From the NCBI GenBank assembly GCA_038030265.1, contig CM075941.1, positions 14,756,001 through 14,820,000 of the forward strand: 64,000 bases of DNA, read 5' to 3'. Positions 31,477 through 42,224 of this stretch are shown here, piece after piece; position 1 is the stretch's first letter, and each line of letters starts with the position of its first letter. Origin of the DNA: Corythucha ciliata (lineage: Eukaryota; Arthropoda; Insecta; Hemiptera; Tingidae). Both the position numbers and the translations under genes were made by a program. Under the pieces are notes generated by a model. The model did no database searches. It saw only the letters and a program-made list of their open reading frames with translations, and was not told where the DNA came from.

Positions 31477-33548
31477 TTTTTTTGAGTCAACCGGTACAAT
31501 GGAGTTAAAATATTGGCCATGTTTGGAACAAACCTCATGAAGTACGTCACCATTCCCAAAAAACTCTTTAGCTCAGACAAATTTGATGGACGTTTCATTT
31601 CAAGGATATCTTGTACTTTGGTGGGATCTTTCCTAATTCCTCTTCTATCAATGATATGACCCAGAAATTTAATTTCGGGTTCAAAAAATTTACACTTGTC
31701 CAAATTGAGACGAAATCCAGCCTTACTCAATGATTCAAATACATTTTCCAAATTTTCGAGATGCTCTTTTATTGTTTTTCCGGTAACAACCAAATCGTCT
31801 AAATAATTCACGACTCCCGTAAGACCTTGCACACATTTTTCGACTACTTTTTGAAAAATTCCGACTGCTGGTTTGGTCCCAAAAGGTAAGCGATTCACCT
31901 TATAAATCCCTTTGTGAGTAGACCATGCGAGAATTAGCCCCGATTTGTCATCTAATTCCAGTTGATTATACGCATTACGAAAATCTAACTTGCTGAAATA
32001 TTCTCCCCCTTGAAGAACATTCCAAATTTCTTCTACTCGAGGTAATGGGTGTTGAACATCTTCAAAAAACTTATTGACTGTTATTTTATAATTTGCACAA
32101 AGTCTTAATGACACCCCATCAGGTTTAAGTATAGGAACTAAAGGAGTCCCCCAAACCGAGCTATTGATTTTCGAAATTACTCCGCTTCTCTCCAATCGTT
32201 CAAGTTCCTGATCCACCTTTTCCTTGAAGGCAAATGGAATAGGCCGAGGCTTACAAAATTTTGGAATAGCATCCTTCTTAATTGCTAAGCTTATTTTCTC
32301 ATACTCATACTTCCCTAGGTCTTCTTGGAAAAGCGAATCATACTTCTTCAACAATTTATCTATGTCTCTCTTATTCTTATTACCGAATTGAGAAATATGG
32401 TTTATAGTTGCCTCGAACGTTTGTAACCAGTCCCTTCCCAATAAAGGCTTCATTCCTTTAGGAACAACGACCATTTCACACATGTGTCTCTGATTCCTCC
32501 AAGATACGCAGCCGACTATTTTTCCCAAAGGCTTGATTATTTCTCCCCCATACGCTTTCAATTTGATACCGGTTTTTTGTAATGGAAGAAAGGAGAAATA
32601 ATTGAAATAAATTTTGCTAGGAAGAACCGAGACCCCAGCTCCCGTGTCAATTTCTAATTGAAGTTTTTTTTCTTCAAGTAGCACAGTCGTTTCAATGGGA
32701 CTAACATGATTCAATCCTACACGGAACACATCCAAAAGACCCAAATCATTCATGTCTTTATCTTCTTCTTCGATCGTTTTCGTGCTACATATTTTGTCAG
32801 AACAAACAACTGCTAAATGACCTTTTTTTCCACACTTCTTACAAATGTAATTCTTGTACCTGCAGTTCACGAAGTCATGATTATCTTTTCCACAAGAACG
32901 ACATTTTTGAAACTGTCTGGGCTTCAACTTATTGATTTCTTCTGACCGACTGTGATCTTGCTTCGAAAATGACTCTTTTCTCAAAGCAATGTCATAAAGG
33001 TCCATGAGCGATTTCTTTTGAGGATCTTCTTCACAAAGCCGATCTAAAATATTAGTATGAATAATACCACAGACAAACTTATCCTTAAGGACTTGTTCCA
33101 GACATTCGCCGAATTCGCAGTCAGCTGCGAACTTCTTACACCGAACAAACCAATCTGCAACACTTTCATTTTCATGTTGTTCCATTTTGTAGAAACGGAT
33201 CCTCTGTCGAAAAATAGAAACTCGACACGAAAATTGCCTGTCCATCAAACTGCAAATTTCATTATAAGTTTTAATTTTTGGTAGTTCCGGAGAACACAAA
33301 TTTCGCAAATAAGAATACGCTTCTGTTCCCATCAGCGAAATAAAAACTGATGTTTTACGATCTTCCTCGACAGCATTCACTTCAAAAAACTGGTCTAAGC
33401 GTTCCTTGTATATTGACCAATTATCAGAACTCACGTTAAATTCTGATATGTTACCGATATTCAACGGCCGTACAACTGATTCCGACGAACGAGCCACATT
33501 TCCTTCCCTTCGACCTTCTTCACTGTACACGCGTCTTCTCAGTGGCAT
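31425..33548 (-). CDS. Ty3-type Gag-protease-RT polyprotein, inverted and RT-truncated
   Basis: The likely start is ATG 33548-33546 (MPLRRRVYSEEG), just after the inverted PBS; the open frame upstream of it is antisense RNase H. Order: Gag with a W(F/Y)-rich capsid region, two CCHC knuckles (CRSCGKDNHDFVNC, CKKCGKKGHLAVVC), protease (IDTGAGVSVLPS), then RT (RPIPFAFKEKVDQELERLE, LDFRNAYNQLELDD, NRLPFGTKPA, NYLDDLVV, FLGMVTYFMRF). The reading is open for about 700 codons with no lesion. RT ends at LTPLYRLTQK and runs into the left LTR, so RNase H and integrase cannot be translated from it. Enzymatic domains look intact apart from that end. Confidence 0.86.
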   Translation of the reverse strand: MPLRRRVYSEEGRREGNVARSSESVVRPLNIGNISEFNVSSDNWSIYKERLDQFFEVNAVEEDRKTSVFISLMGTEAYSYLRNLCSPELPKIKTYNEICSLMDRQFSCRVSIFRQRIRFYKMEQHENESVADWFVRCKKFAADCEFGECLEQVLKDKFVCGIIHTNILDRLCEEDPQKKSLMDLYDIALRKESFSKQDHSRSEEINKLKPRQFQKCRSCGKDNHDFVNCRYKNYICKKCGKKGHLAVVCSDKICSTKTIEEEDKDMNDLGLLDVFRVGLNHVSPIETTVLLEEKKLQLEIDTGAGVSVLPSKIYFNYFSFLPLQKTGIKLKAYGGEIIKPLGKIVGCVSWRNQRHMCEMVVVPKGMKPLLGRDWLQTFEATINHISQFGNKNKRDIDKLLKKYDSLFQEDLGKYEYEKISLAIKKDAIPKFCKPRPIPFAFKEKVDQELERLERSGVISKINSSVWGTPLVPILKPDGVSLRLCANYKITVNKFFEDVQHPLPRVEEIWNVLQGGEYFSKLDFRNAYNQLELDDKSGLILAWSTHKGIYKVNRLPFGTKPAVGIFQKVVEKCVQGLTGVVNYLDDLVVTGKTIKEHLENLENVFESLSKAGFRLNLDKCKFFEPEIKFLGHIIDRRGIRKDPTKVQDILEMKRPSNLSELKSFLGMVTYFMRFVPNMANILTPLYRLTQKNVMSDTLKTRVQRTRVK

Positions 33549-33549
33549 T

Positions 33550-33567
33550 TTGAAAGTCCTGTCGCCA
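33550..33567 (-). promoter_or_regulatory. Inverted primer binding site
   Basis: On the minus strand TGGCGACAGGACTTTCAA, immediately before the gag ATG, has the TGG start of a tRNA-complementary PBS. It should abut the left LTR but lies about 2.1 kb away, facing the opposite way. Confidence 0.65.
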
Positions 33568-34401
33568 AAAAGATGCTTTGATGCTTCCAAAACGGGACTG
33601 GGTGCTGTTCTGCTCCATTCACTTCCGGGTGCAGCTGACAAACCTATAGCATTTGCTTCTCGAATAATGTCGAAAACGGAGCAGCGGTATTCGATGATCC
33701 ACAAAGAAGCACTGGCTTTATACTGGGGTGTAAAAAAGTTTTTCCAATATCTGAAAGGCCAGAAGTTCACTTTGGTATCAGATCATAAACCTTTATTGGC
33801 TCTTTTTGGGGAACATAAAGGAATTCCAGAAATGGCTTCAGGTCGTTTACAGAGATGGGCTTTCTTCATTTCCGGATTAGATTATCACTTGGAGTACGTG
33901 AAAGGAGAGAAAAATGTCGCTGATTCTTTGTCCAGACTGAATGCCGACAAAGTTTCGACATCCAACGAGGAAGAAGAGGTAGAATATGTGAATTTGGTAG
34001 AAGAGGAGTTGAAAATTGATTTGTCGAAGATACGGACTTTGACACGGCGTGACCGGACGCTAAGCAAGGTTTTCGATTGGGTACGTAACGGCTGGAAAAA
34101 GGTTACCGATCCAACTTTTATGCCATTTTACGCTAAAAGAGACGAGCTGAGCATTGAGCAGGGCGTCCTTATGTGGGGGTATCGACTGGTGATCCCAGAT
34201 CAGTTCAAAATATTGTTATTAAAAGAACTGCACTCCACTCATTTAGGAGTTCAAAAAATGAAATCACGGGCTCGGTTGGCCTATGAATTGAGGCTTTGGC
34301 TAGAGGATGCTCGATTTGTGCAGGTCTTAGACAAGAGCCTAATAAAACGGAGCTTCAGAAATGGCCTAGTACAGAAAAACCCTTCGATCGCATCCATATA
34401 G
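33568..34401 (+). pseudogene. Ty3-type RNase H and integrase zinc-binding part
   Basis: Directly after the inverted PBS the plus strand reads CFDASKTGLGAVL, IAFASRIMSKTEQRYSMI, HKEALALYWGVKKF, LVSDHKPLLALFG and VKGEKNVADSLSRL. This is a complete Ty3 RNase H domain. A linker and the start of the integrase HHCC motif follow (LLKELHSTHLGVQKMKSRA). Near 34280 the frame shifts and part of the HHCC region is lost; the next frame supplies the two cysteines. No start codon precedes the domain. Confidence 0.82.
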
Positions 34402-35099
34402 ATTTTTTGGGACCTTTCTTAAATAACATGTTTTTGATAGTTACAGATGCCTATAGCAAATGGCCGGAAGTCTACCAAATGAAAAGCACTTCAGCTAAGG
34501 CAACTGTTGACAGGTTGCGGGACTTATTTTCACGGTATGGACTTCCAAAAATACTGGTCTCGGATAACGGTCCGCAGTTCAGATCCCAAGAGTTTCAAGA
34601 TTTTTGTAAGAAAAACGCGGTTTCACACATCCTTACTCCCCCGTTCCATCCATCGAGTAACGGAGCAGCGGAGAATGCTGTGAAAACTTTCAAAATGGGA
34701 TTGTTGAAAAATTTGAAAGGGAAAAATATTTCAGAGTTGAACACGGTTATTCATCGTTTTTTGTTTTCCTACAGAACGTCAGTACATGCTACGACGGGAG
34801 AAACACCTGCGAAACGGATGTTTGGACGTGAAATAAGAACGTGCTTGGACTCATTGATGAAGACTTCAAATGAAGAAAAAGCTGAAAATCTTCAGGTCAA
34901 GAATTACCGAGGAACACGGAATGTGACATTCTGTCAAGGGGAAAAAGTCTTGTACAGGTGTTACTCAGATCCGAAGGCGAAGAAATGGAAAGAAGCCCTT
35001 GTGGAGAAAATGTTGGGGCGAAGAGTCTATTTAGTACGAGATCCTTCTACAAATATGACCACTAAAAGGCATGCTGACCAGCTATTGAAGACAAGTTAA
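34296..35099 (+). pseudogene. Ty3-type integrase catalytic and C-terminal domains
   Basis: This frame opens at a TTG that is not a true start. It gives the zinc-motif cysteines (CSICAGL), then the catalytic core: FDRIHIDFLGPF (first Asp), KILVSDNGPQFRS (second Asp), PSSNGAAENAVKTFK (Glu), followed by FLFSYRTSVHATTGETPAKRMFG. The C-terminal domain reads GEKVLYRCY...KWKEALVEKMLGRRVYLV and ends TKRHADQLLKTS. DDE residues are all present. Only the frame break at about 34285 separates it from RNase H. Confidence 0.84.
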
Positions 35100-35104
35100 T
35101 AATG

Positions 35105-35109
<5 letters not shown>

Positions 35110-35149
<40 letters not shown>

Positions 35150-35156
35150 AAAGTAA
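35110..35156 (+). promoter_or_regulatory. A-tract and polypurine tract
   Basis: A run of about 38 A followed by GGAAAGTAA directly precedes the right LTR. The purine stretch is the expected plus-strand primer site; the long A-run is unusual there. Confidence 0.65.
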
Positions 35157-35278
35157 TGTGAGGTTTGAACACATGAGTTGAAAACAATAAAAACAGTTTT
35201 GATTTGGTTGTCTATGTGAAACTGTTTCATTTCACTCGGGTTCTCTGAACACGAGTTTTCAGGGTATCCGACATTACA
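35157..35278 (+). repeat. Right LTR (122 bp)
   Basis: Same as the left LTR apart from one base in an A-run. Contains AATAAA near 35186. Confidence 0.88.
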
Positions 35279-35935
35279 AGATCCTTTTTCGAAGGATCTG
35301 GATCTAGGATTTTAAAGGATCTTAGGAAAAAGTATTTTGGATTTTAAAGCAAGATCTTTTTACAGATCCTTTTGCTTCCTTTCATCCAAAAAAATAAAAA
35401 GCATAGTCAGCTTGAAGTTTCAGCACCACCCCGCGCTCATTAAACCAGCCCATGCCGTTCTCTCTGCCATTACTGCCGCACTGTCAGCTTTTGCTTTTGT
35501 CTTTCAATCTTCAACTAACCGAATCTACGATGAGTTCTCGGTCCCCCCCCCCATTCCTCTTTTTAAACCGAGTTCGTTTCCATTCTTCGTTCGCAACTCG
35601 CCCCGTCACTCGCTCTTCGTCTTCCCGCGTGACTCATAAAGTTTTGTTGTTTTGATTGATCGTATTTTGTTATTCGTTAAAATTACCGCGACGTGACGTG
35701 CGTCGGTGTGTCATGGACATGAGCAGCATCGGTTCCGAGCATGAGTTCAGAATTTAATTTTTAACTTATGAAAAAATAAATATCTTGGATCTTTAAAGGA
35801 TTTTCAAAATCCAAGGATCTTGATCCCGATCCTTTTTCTATTCGAAGATCTCGATCTTTGATCTACATCATTTTTTGGAACGGAGGATTTTGTATTTTGG
35901 ATTTAGATCCAAAAAATGAGGATCTTGTCAAGCTC
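35279..35935. repeat. GATC-rich minisatellite, right part, and unassigned middle
   Basis: 35279-35340 and 35770-35930 contain degenerate GGATCTxGAT and AGATCC units continuing the array at 31215. The middle (35400-35760) holds no recognised motif except a C-run at 35546. Confidence 0.6.
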
Positions 35936-36055
35936 TGCTCACCACACGGAACACGGAACCACTTTGAAGCGCCACTGAGTGGCTACTTGCTCATTCTTTT
36001 AGCTTCACGGTCCAACTTGAAAAACAATGTTGCGTGGTGTGTGATTATAGTGCTC

Positions 36056-36061
36056 TTTATT
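36056..36061 (-). terminator. Polyadenylation signal of copy C
   Basis: AATAAA on the minus strand in the same downstream context as copies B and E. Confidence 0.62.
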
Positions 36062-36192
36062 ATGACTTTGCTACAACCGCCATATTATCATTGTTGAAGT
36101 AAACGTAAAAAAAAATGTGTACAGTAACTGTGAGTGCACGCTCTGGCCATCATAAGTCTTGGCGTAGGTGAAGCTATCCTACTATCATTTTA

Positions 36193-36319
36193 TCATTTAC
36201 CACCAAGACCGGCTGAAATGCCCGCGTCTTCCCCAAGAGTAGGGGTAGGGACATCACCTTGAGCCATCGTCCCTGTTCGACAAAAAAGTTCATACAAGTT
36301 ATACTAATAAAAAAAATAG

Positions 36320-36370
<51 letters not shown>

Positions 36371-36462
36371 GGTGAAGAACGGCGGGAAGAAAGTTCCGCG
36401 TACTTACCGGCCAGCCACATCGCCGACACCAAAAAAGTGACAATCATTGCCTTGGTAAACAT
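36193..36462 (-). CDS. Small secreted peptide family, copy C (two exons)
   Basis: Exon 1 is 36462-36408, the intron 36407-36273 (GTAAGT...CAG) and exon 2 36272-36193. The spliced product is the same 44-residue peptide as copy B, including the GLGGK end. The intron contains about 49 consecutive T on the coding strand, which makes it 22 nt longer than in copy B. Promoter, leader and 3' signal are intact. B and C share at least 1 kb in inverted orientation, so they are a recent duplication. Confidence 0.68.
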
Positions 36463-36495
36463 AATGTTGGCTCTTGGTCTGTTGTGCTTTGAGTG

Positions 36496-36526
36496 ACAGA
36501 ACTAGCGACTTCAGTCCCTTTTTATA
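36496..36526 (-). promoter_or_regulatory. Core promoter of copy C
   Basis: TATAAAAAG at 36526-36518 and TCACTC at about 36496 on the minus strand repeat the family arrangement. Confidence 0.68.
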
Positions 36527-36990
36527 CTATTGCCTGGTCAAACTAAATTACTTTGATGACGTTGATTAGCATCCAAACTGGTTCATAGCCAGTCATTAAA
36601 ATCATTAAATGAATAAAAATATGAGGGCCATCCGTTTTATCGACTCAACTCTACAATTATAAGCTGAGTTGTTTATCTAGTGTTTAATTATCGCTTACCC
36701 TGAACCCTGAACAATTTAATTATTACAGAAGAAATGCTTTTCCATGGAGCTTCTTCCTTGTCCCAACCGCCCGTTGTACAGTTTCCCCCAAACTCCATCC
36801 CAAAAATTTGGTCGTTGTTTGCCGATTAGTTGAAATTTTGTCATATAGAATCAAAATTTTCAAATCACAACGTGTTCCCTTGTGTGTGTCAATGGCCAAA
36901 CATAGACATCATCAATAAACAGATTTCAGAGATCAGCAGTCACCTTGTTTGGTTTCCCAAAATAATCGGTGAATTTCTTCCGTTCAAACC
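36527..36990 (-). repeat. Upstream block of copy C
   Basis: Near-identical in reverse to 13862-14321. It lacks the tRNA foldback found before copy A. Confidence 0.7.
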
Positions 36991-37750
36991 AAAATGCACA
37001 TCAATGGGGAACTTGCATGAATGCACATGCGGACTAGGACACATCAACGGTAGTTTTAGCCCGATGGGTGCGTCTGGTGATTTTTAAATAAATTGCAATG
37101 TTCTTCAGGAGAGGATTGACGGTGCAAGGGAAAATGACGTCAATCTGCAGTTTTGAAGCATTTGAGGAAACTCTAAAATGTTTTGTTTATAATTTACACG
37201 AAAAATTAAACCCCAGAAAATGCGTCTTCCCTTCTCTTCCCAACACCATCTATTTCATTAACTGCCTTTTGACGTAATCAAACCCACACTCGGACTTTTT
37301 TAAAATTCGCCTAAAAATAACCCTTGACTGATTTCAATGTGTAATGTGTGCAATTGTCTTTTTGAAGAGCCCTCTTCAAGAAACACCAGTGATTGAAAAA
37401 TTTGTATGTTCCCCACTGGGTTGTTGTTTGCCGAATAGTTCAAATATTGTCATAGAATCAAATTTGTATCTCCTAACGTGTATCTCTTTTCTATACAACA
37501 CCCCAGGGCTGAATAGCTTCAACATTTTCTTAAAAGTTTCGTCATGAACGGTCATGAACGGTGATGAACGCAAATTTTGTAGTAAACAGTGGCAAATAAG
37601 TTACTCGTTTAAGGGGATAAACATATTGCGAAACTTCTATTTTAAAGAAAATCATCGACATTCTAAAATAGCAATTTTGTTTTTGAAAGTTTCATGAAAA
37701 TGGTTCGGCGGACTGAGTAATCAGGCGATAAACAGATTCCATGGCTGAAT
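36991..37750. repeat. Further family flank and spacer
   Basis: 36991-37090 matches the sequence after exon 2 of copy F in reverse; 37085-37240 matches 22245-22360 in reverse; 37690-37745 matches the block downstream of copy B. The middle is unassigned. Confidence 0.55.
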
Positions 37751-39131
37751 ATCATGTTTCACGAGACCGAGACCGTGATGTGAGACTGAGTGGTCTCGGT
37801 CTCGGTTCTGAAAAGTTGTTATAGGTATCAGTATCGGTCTCGACCATAGAAAGTCGGTATCGGTCTCGTAAGTCTCGGTCTCGGAAGTCTTGGTCTCGAA
37901 AGTCTCGGTATCGGTCTCCAAAAGTAAAAAGATCTGAGGGCCTCGAATGCAAAATTTTAGTGTAACTATCCAGGAAACACTCAGTCAACTACGATAGATT
38001 CTGTAGGACATATCGACGCGGGGGAACAAAACAATCGAATAGGATCGATCGTGTTGGGAATAGCACGGACGCGACGAGGGAATTCCTCTTTCTCTTCCCT
38101 CATACTTAGCTCTTGGGCTCTCAGATTCTTGGTAACCAGTTGGAAAAGTCTGCGCATAAACGTTCAGACAAAGCGCTAAATATGTGTGTCTGAAATTGCG
38201 AAAAAGTGTACGTTTGTGGCTCTAAAGTGGATAAAAAGCACAAATTCACGGCTGAAATGGATAAAAATTGCTAATTAGCGGCTAAGATCGAGAAAAAGCG
38301 ATCGTCAGTAGCTGGAATTGAAAAAACGCCTATATCCGCGGTTTCAGGAGGCAACTTCGTGGTTTAAATTTAGGAAAAGCGCTACTTAATTTTCGACTGA
38401 ATTTGGGGGGGGGGGGTTGATAATTCACCGTCAAAATTTAGAAAAAGTGCTGATTCGCGGCCAAAAATGAGAAAACTCCTAATTCACGTCTAATATTGAG
38501 AAAACACCAGTATTCGCGGTTTCTGTATACAAATTGGTGTCCACAATTGATAAAATGCCATGACTGAACGCCATAGTGCGTAAAAATTATATTTTTTATT
38601 CATTTGGAAACCAAGGGGCCTCATTGAGATTTCTGCCCACTGCCTATGGTTAGAATTATTTGGCTTTAGGGGTTTTCTTCATAAAATAAACAATACCTCG
38701 ATGTGGTATTGGAGGGATGGGGGGGGGGCATAGGCTTATCTGGTACCCCTCTCGGGTTGGGTGGGGGGACGAAACCCCACTCATTCCTTCGGTACACCCT
38801 TACCACCAACCCTCGGGTAATTCTGCTGCCCCCCCCCCCTTGGATTCGCCTACGGGTGAGGGGGTTATGGCACAGGCAGGTTATGTTATGACCACAACTT
38901 TATTATTATTATTAAACGGGGAGGGAAGCCCAGAAGAAACTATCTCCTACCAAACTCGACCTATAAGGTCTATTGTGGTGTCCTCTGTTTTTTGTGGTTT
39001 TTTCCTTCCTTCTCTCCTCCACCACCCCTTCCACCGTTTTTCAGATACCGAGACTGAGTCTTGGTCTCGTCTCGAGAATTGTGGTATCGTCTCGGTCTCG
39101 CCATCTTAAAAGCAGGTCTCGGTGCATCACT
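37751..39131. mobile_element. hAT-like element with GAGACCGAGAC end repeats, older copy
   Basis: The right end reads, in reverse, TAGTGATGCACCGAGACC, the TIR of the 61324 element. The left end TATCATGTTTCACGAGACCG is a diverged version. Both ends carry clusters of GAGACCGAGAC-type units. Candidate 8-bp duplications TGGCTGAA and TGAATGAA agree only partly. The interior includes a short array of the 30-bp unit (38160-38560). No transposase. Confidence 0.6.
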
Positions 39132-40450
39132 ATGAATGAATATCCGTCAAGTTGCAACATTGGAGATAAATAGCTGCGAAATTCCAACCTTCTGAGCCAT
39201 CAAATCCTTCACATTGCAAGTTTCGAATCTTTCTGTAGGTAGATTGCTGTAGTCAAACCAGATTCTGATGGGTCTAGCATTCCCCTTGGAATACGATTGT
39301 TCAGCTTCCCCTTGCTCCCAGCCCAGCACTTGCCGTGAAATTGATGAGTCTTTTCGGGTCCTCTGAAACTGCGTCCGCGTCTTTGCCGTTTCTCAGACCT
39401 GCTCTCCTAGGCGTCATGGAAGCTTATTATGAGTAGAATACAATTGCCTGTTTCCTGCTGAGTTCTTCTTCACTCTGATGCCAATACGTTTGGTCACTTA
39501 AATCCTGTCATGAAGAACAATGTTTCGATTCTGGCCCGTGTATTCCCTCATCTCTCTTCGCTAACTGTATCCGGGCGTTCCATTGGAAGTTTACTCCTTC
39601 CCTTTACTTAAGCCTTATTTGAGCAGTCGGCGAACTCGTCTACCGTTTTTCCCTTTTCCTTGTTGGTGTGCGAAAAACATGATTGCTGCCATCGGTTTGT
39701 ACCGCTCTTTTATTTATCCTCGTCGTCTTGCTCGTGGTGGATTACTTTCCCCGCAGCCTTTTCTGTCTGTCTGAACTCCGTTTGCTCTGTCTTTCACTCG
39801 TTTGAATAAAAAAAAACAAAACTAACTGCAAAATTCTTATTTTGTATTTTCAATAGGTTCGTTCGTTTGTCTTGCAGTGTAGTGGTGGTGGTGGTGTAGT
39901 CCGAGCAGTCCGAGATTGACGACATTTTTTAATAGCAAACGAACCCTTTTCGTGCAAATGGCTAACCTTACGATAACAAAATCGTTACCTTTATAATTTA
40001 TTCCCGCTTCCCAAACAGAAATGTTGACAAAAAGTAATTATAGAGCAGGTTATAACATTTCGAGCAGCAAGCTCTTCCTAATTTTTCAGTGTAGATAGTG
40101 CTGCACTAAACAGTCCGAGATTTGAGAAACGAACGCTGTCAGTGTAGTTCGGAATGACAAAATAACGCTTTTCGGACTGTTCGTGCAGTCTAGAGCAGCT
40201 CCGGACGACAAACGAACGAATCTGATAATATCTGATAATAACCTTCACATTTGTCCATGGAGGTAGGAACAACTGGAGAGAGAGAAAGGTTGTTTTTTTA
40301 ATGTAGAAACATGTGAAGCTGGGTTTTCCGCCATTACACACCCACTGTTATCATTCACCTAGAGAGGACGGGAGGGGAATTTATCACTTTTGTCACTGAT
40401 CAAGTATCAAATTGTCAATATTTTTGTTGGGTGAGGCCTGATAACAGATG
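39132..40450. other. Unassigned region
   Basis: 39170-39235 resembles the family's downstream block (GCGAAATTCCAACCTTCTGA). The remainder shows no recognised feature; short GTAGTGG repeats lie at 39878-39897. Confidence 0.35.
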
Positions 40451-40459
40451 GTGTGTAGT

Positions 40460-40737
40460 CAAGGTGACTAAACTTTACTATAGGTGCCGCAGATTTCCCC
40501 CTGCCCATCGGACAGGAGGGGTGGAGACTGACGTCACCAGCAGTCCTTTGCTCCCGATTGCTCACCCTAGAGCAGCAGAGCAAGTTAATTTTGAAATTGA
40601 AGTTTATGAATTCTCAAAAATCACAACCCAATAACAATTAATAATGTACTGGGTCCAGCGCAATGGCGGTTGGGACTGCTCGTGACGTATGTGAAGGACA
40701 GTGATCTGCGGCACCTATAGAAAATTTAGTCACCTTG
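40460..40737. mobile_element. 278-bp MITE with 9-bp TSD
   Basis: TIRs of about 37 bp start CAAGGTGACTAAA and include CTATAGGTGCCGCAGAT on both arms. GTGTGTAGT flanks both ends (40451-40459, 40738-40746). A 9-bp duplication is typical of Mutator-like elements. Confidence 0.82.
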
Positions 40738-40746
40738 GTGTGTAGT

Positions 40747-42224
40747 AATGGCGACCGGCTTCACGAAAAATGCGTTTCGCTCCCTCCACTTGTTCCTACC
40801 TTCATGAATTTGTCACTCGTCACTTCGCCGGTGATAGTGAAGCTTTGAAAAAATGTTTCAAGGAAGGGGCCAACGAATGGAAAGTTTCAGAAGTCCTTTT
40901 TTTTTTTTTTTTTGTGGGTTAGTGGAAGATGCAGAATGTATCGAGAAACCGTGAATTAGTACATGTTTTTAATTTTAAGCATGAAATTTTCCTCCAGAAC
41001 AGTACTTTCGCGGTTTTTCTCCATAATTCCCTAATGGTAGAGAACCCCCCCCCCCCCACGCCAAATCTTCACAACGCCCCATATAGTCTTGAAAAGTCGA
41101 GCTAAACGTAAAATATAATTTTTACGTATGCGCTAAATTTTGATTTTTTCCTCCGGAAACGGAGAATAATAGAGTTTTTTTTTTTGTTTCAATTTTGGCC
41201 ACGAATTAACTTTTTTCTCAAAAATTCAGCAGCGAATGAATAATTAATCTTCACTTTTAGGCATGAAAGCGTTTTTTCTGAATTCAAGCCGCGAAAGAGT
41301 TGTTTCCAATAATCATGTTACAATTTTTCTTAATCTTATCTGCACATATTACGCTATTCTTCTTTTCTTTTATTTTTGTAGTGAATTTGAGATGTTTTCC
41401 CCTTCCCACTGTAGTCCCCATGGACCCGTATGGGAAAGTTTGTCGTGGCGCATCCGCCTTAGTGTCGAAGTGTCATGAGACCCGAATATGCTTTGGACTA
41501 TTTTTATTTATACGATAAGACGGTTGGGCTCTGTTGAAGGACGCCGTTAGCTCGCCCCCCCCCCCGCTATTGTGAGCTGCTCAGTCATGGACCAAGTTTT
41601 AATAATTATTCTAATTTAATTACAACTCTACATACACTCGGTATTACCAAGTTCAGGAGTTGACCAGCCCAGAATTAGGCTTGTATGAGGACGTAGTTAA
41701 ATGTATAGCAAGTTTAAAATCTCCTAGGCGATAAAAATGTGATAAGAAACGTGTAGCTCATTAAACAGGAGTGAAGTAACGTGTTGAAAAAAAGAAAGAA
41801 AAGAAACCCGCAGAGAATAGAGATAGCCATCAAAAGAGCGCGAAAGGGTTCGAGTTTTGTACAATTGGAAGAAGCGCGCGGAAAAGGCAACTCAAAAATA
41901 AAATATCGTTAATTACCCGGTCGACGTGGGTGGCGACGCCAATCGATCCGCCACCACCCCCGCAGTAATCTTTTTAACGCGCGAGTTGAAGAAAATCGGC
42001 ACACTTACGTCTCCACCCCCGCCCTATCGCCAGTCGTTTATTTCAAAGCAAAAGCCTGCGAGAAATTACTTTGATATCACCCCCCCCCCCTTTCACTTCC
42101 CCATATCGTTACCTTACTGTCATAACGAGTTGATAAATTTCTTTGAGGGGTTGAATTCTCCAAGGGAGATGGGCCGAACTCCTGCATACCCGTCGATGCA
42201 TTTGAGCGGAAGGCCGGGACTCCC
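40747..42224. other. Unassigned region
   Basis: Contains homopolymer runs (T at 40898-40914, C at 41046-41058, 41557-41566 and 42080-42090). It also has loose phrases like GCGAATGAATAATTAATCTT that may be decayed 30-bp units at 41000-41320. No supported gene. Confidence 0.3.

Larger units (their letters stand above)
31354..35278 (+). mobile_element. Young LTR retrotransposon with internally inverted 5' half
   Basis: Direct repeats of 123 and 122 bp (TGTGAGG...ATTACA) bound the element, and a 5-bp TSD AGATC flanks it (31349-31353, 35279-35283). A purine-rich GGAAAGTAA before the right LTR and AATAAA inside the LTR set plus-strand polarity. RNase H and integrase (33568-35099) are on that strand. 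Gag, protease and most of RT, together with the PBS, lie on the minus strand (31425-33567). One breakpoint is at the left LTR edge, the other between PBS and RNase H. About 35 codons of the RT-RNase H connection are missing. Confidence 0.88.

Noticed and set aside
33549..33770. N-terminal extension of the gag-pol frame
   Set aside because: This part is antisense RNase H sequence beyond the inverted PBS, so translation should begin at 33548.
36174..36443. 89-codon minus-strand frame with a poly-Phe stretch
   Set aside because: It reads through the T-rich intron of copy C. Conserved GT-AG sites and the spliced frame shared by four copies explain the region better. The similar frame at 14386-14652 is rejected for the same reason.
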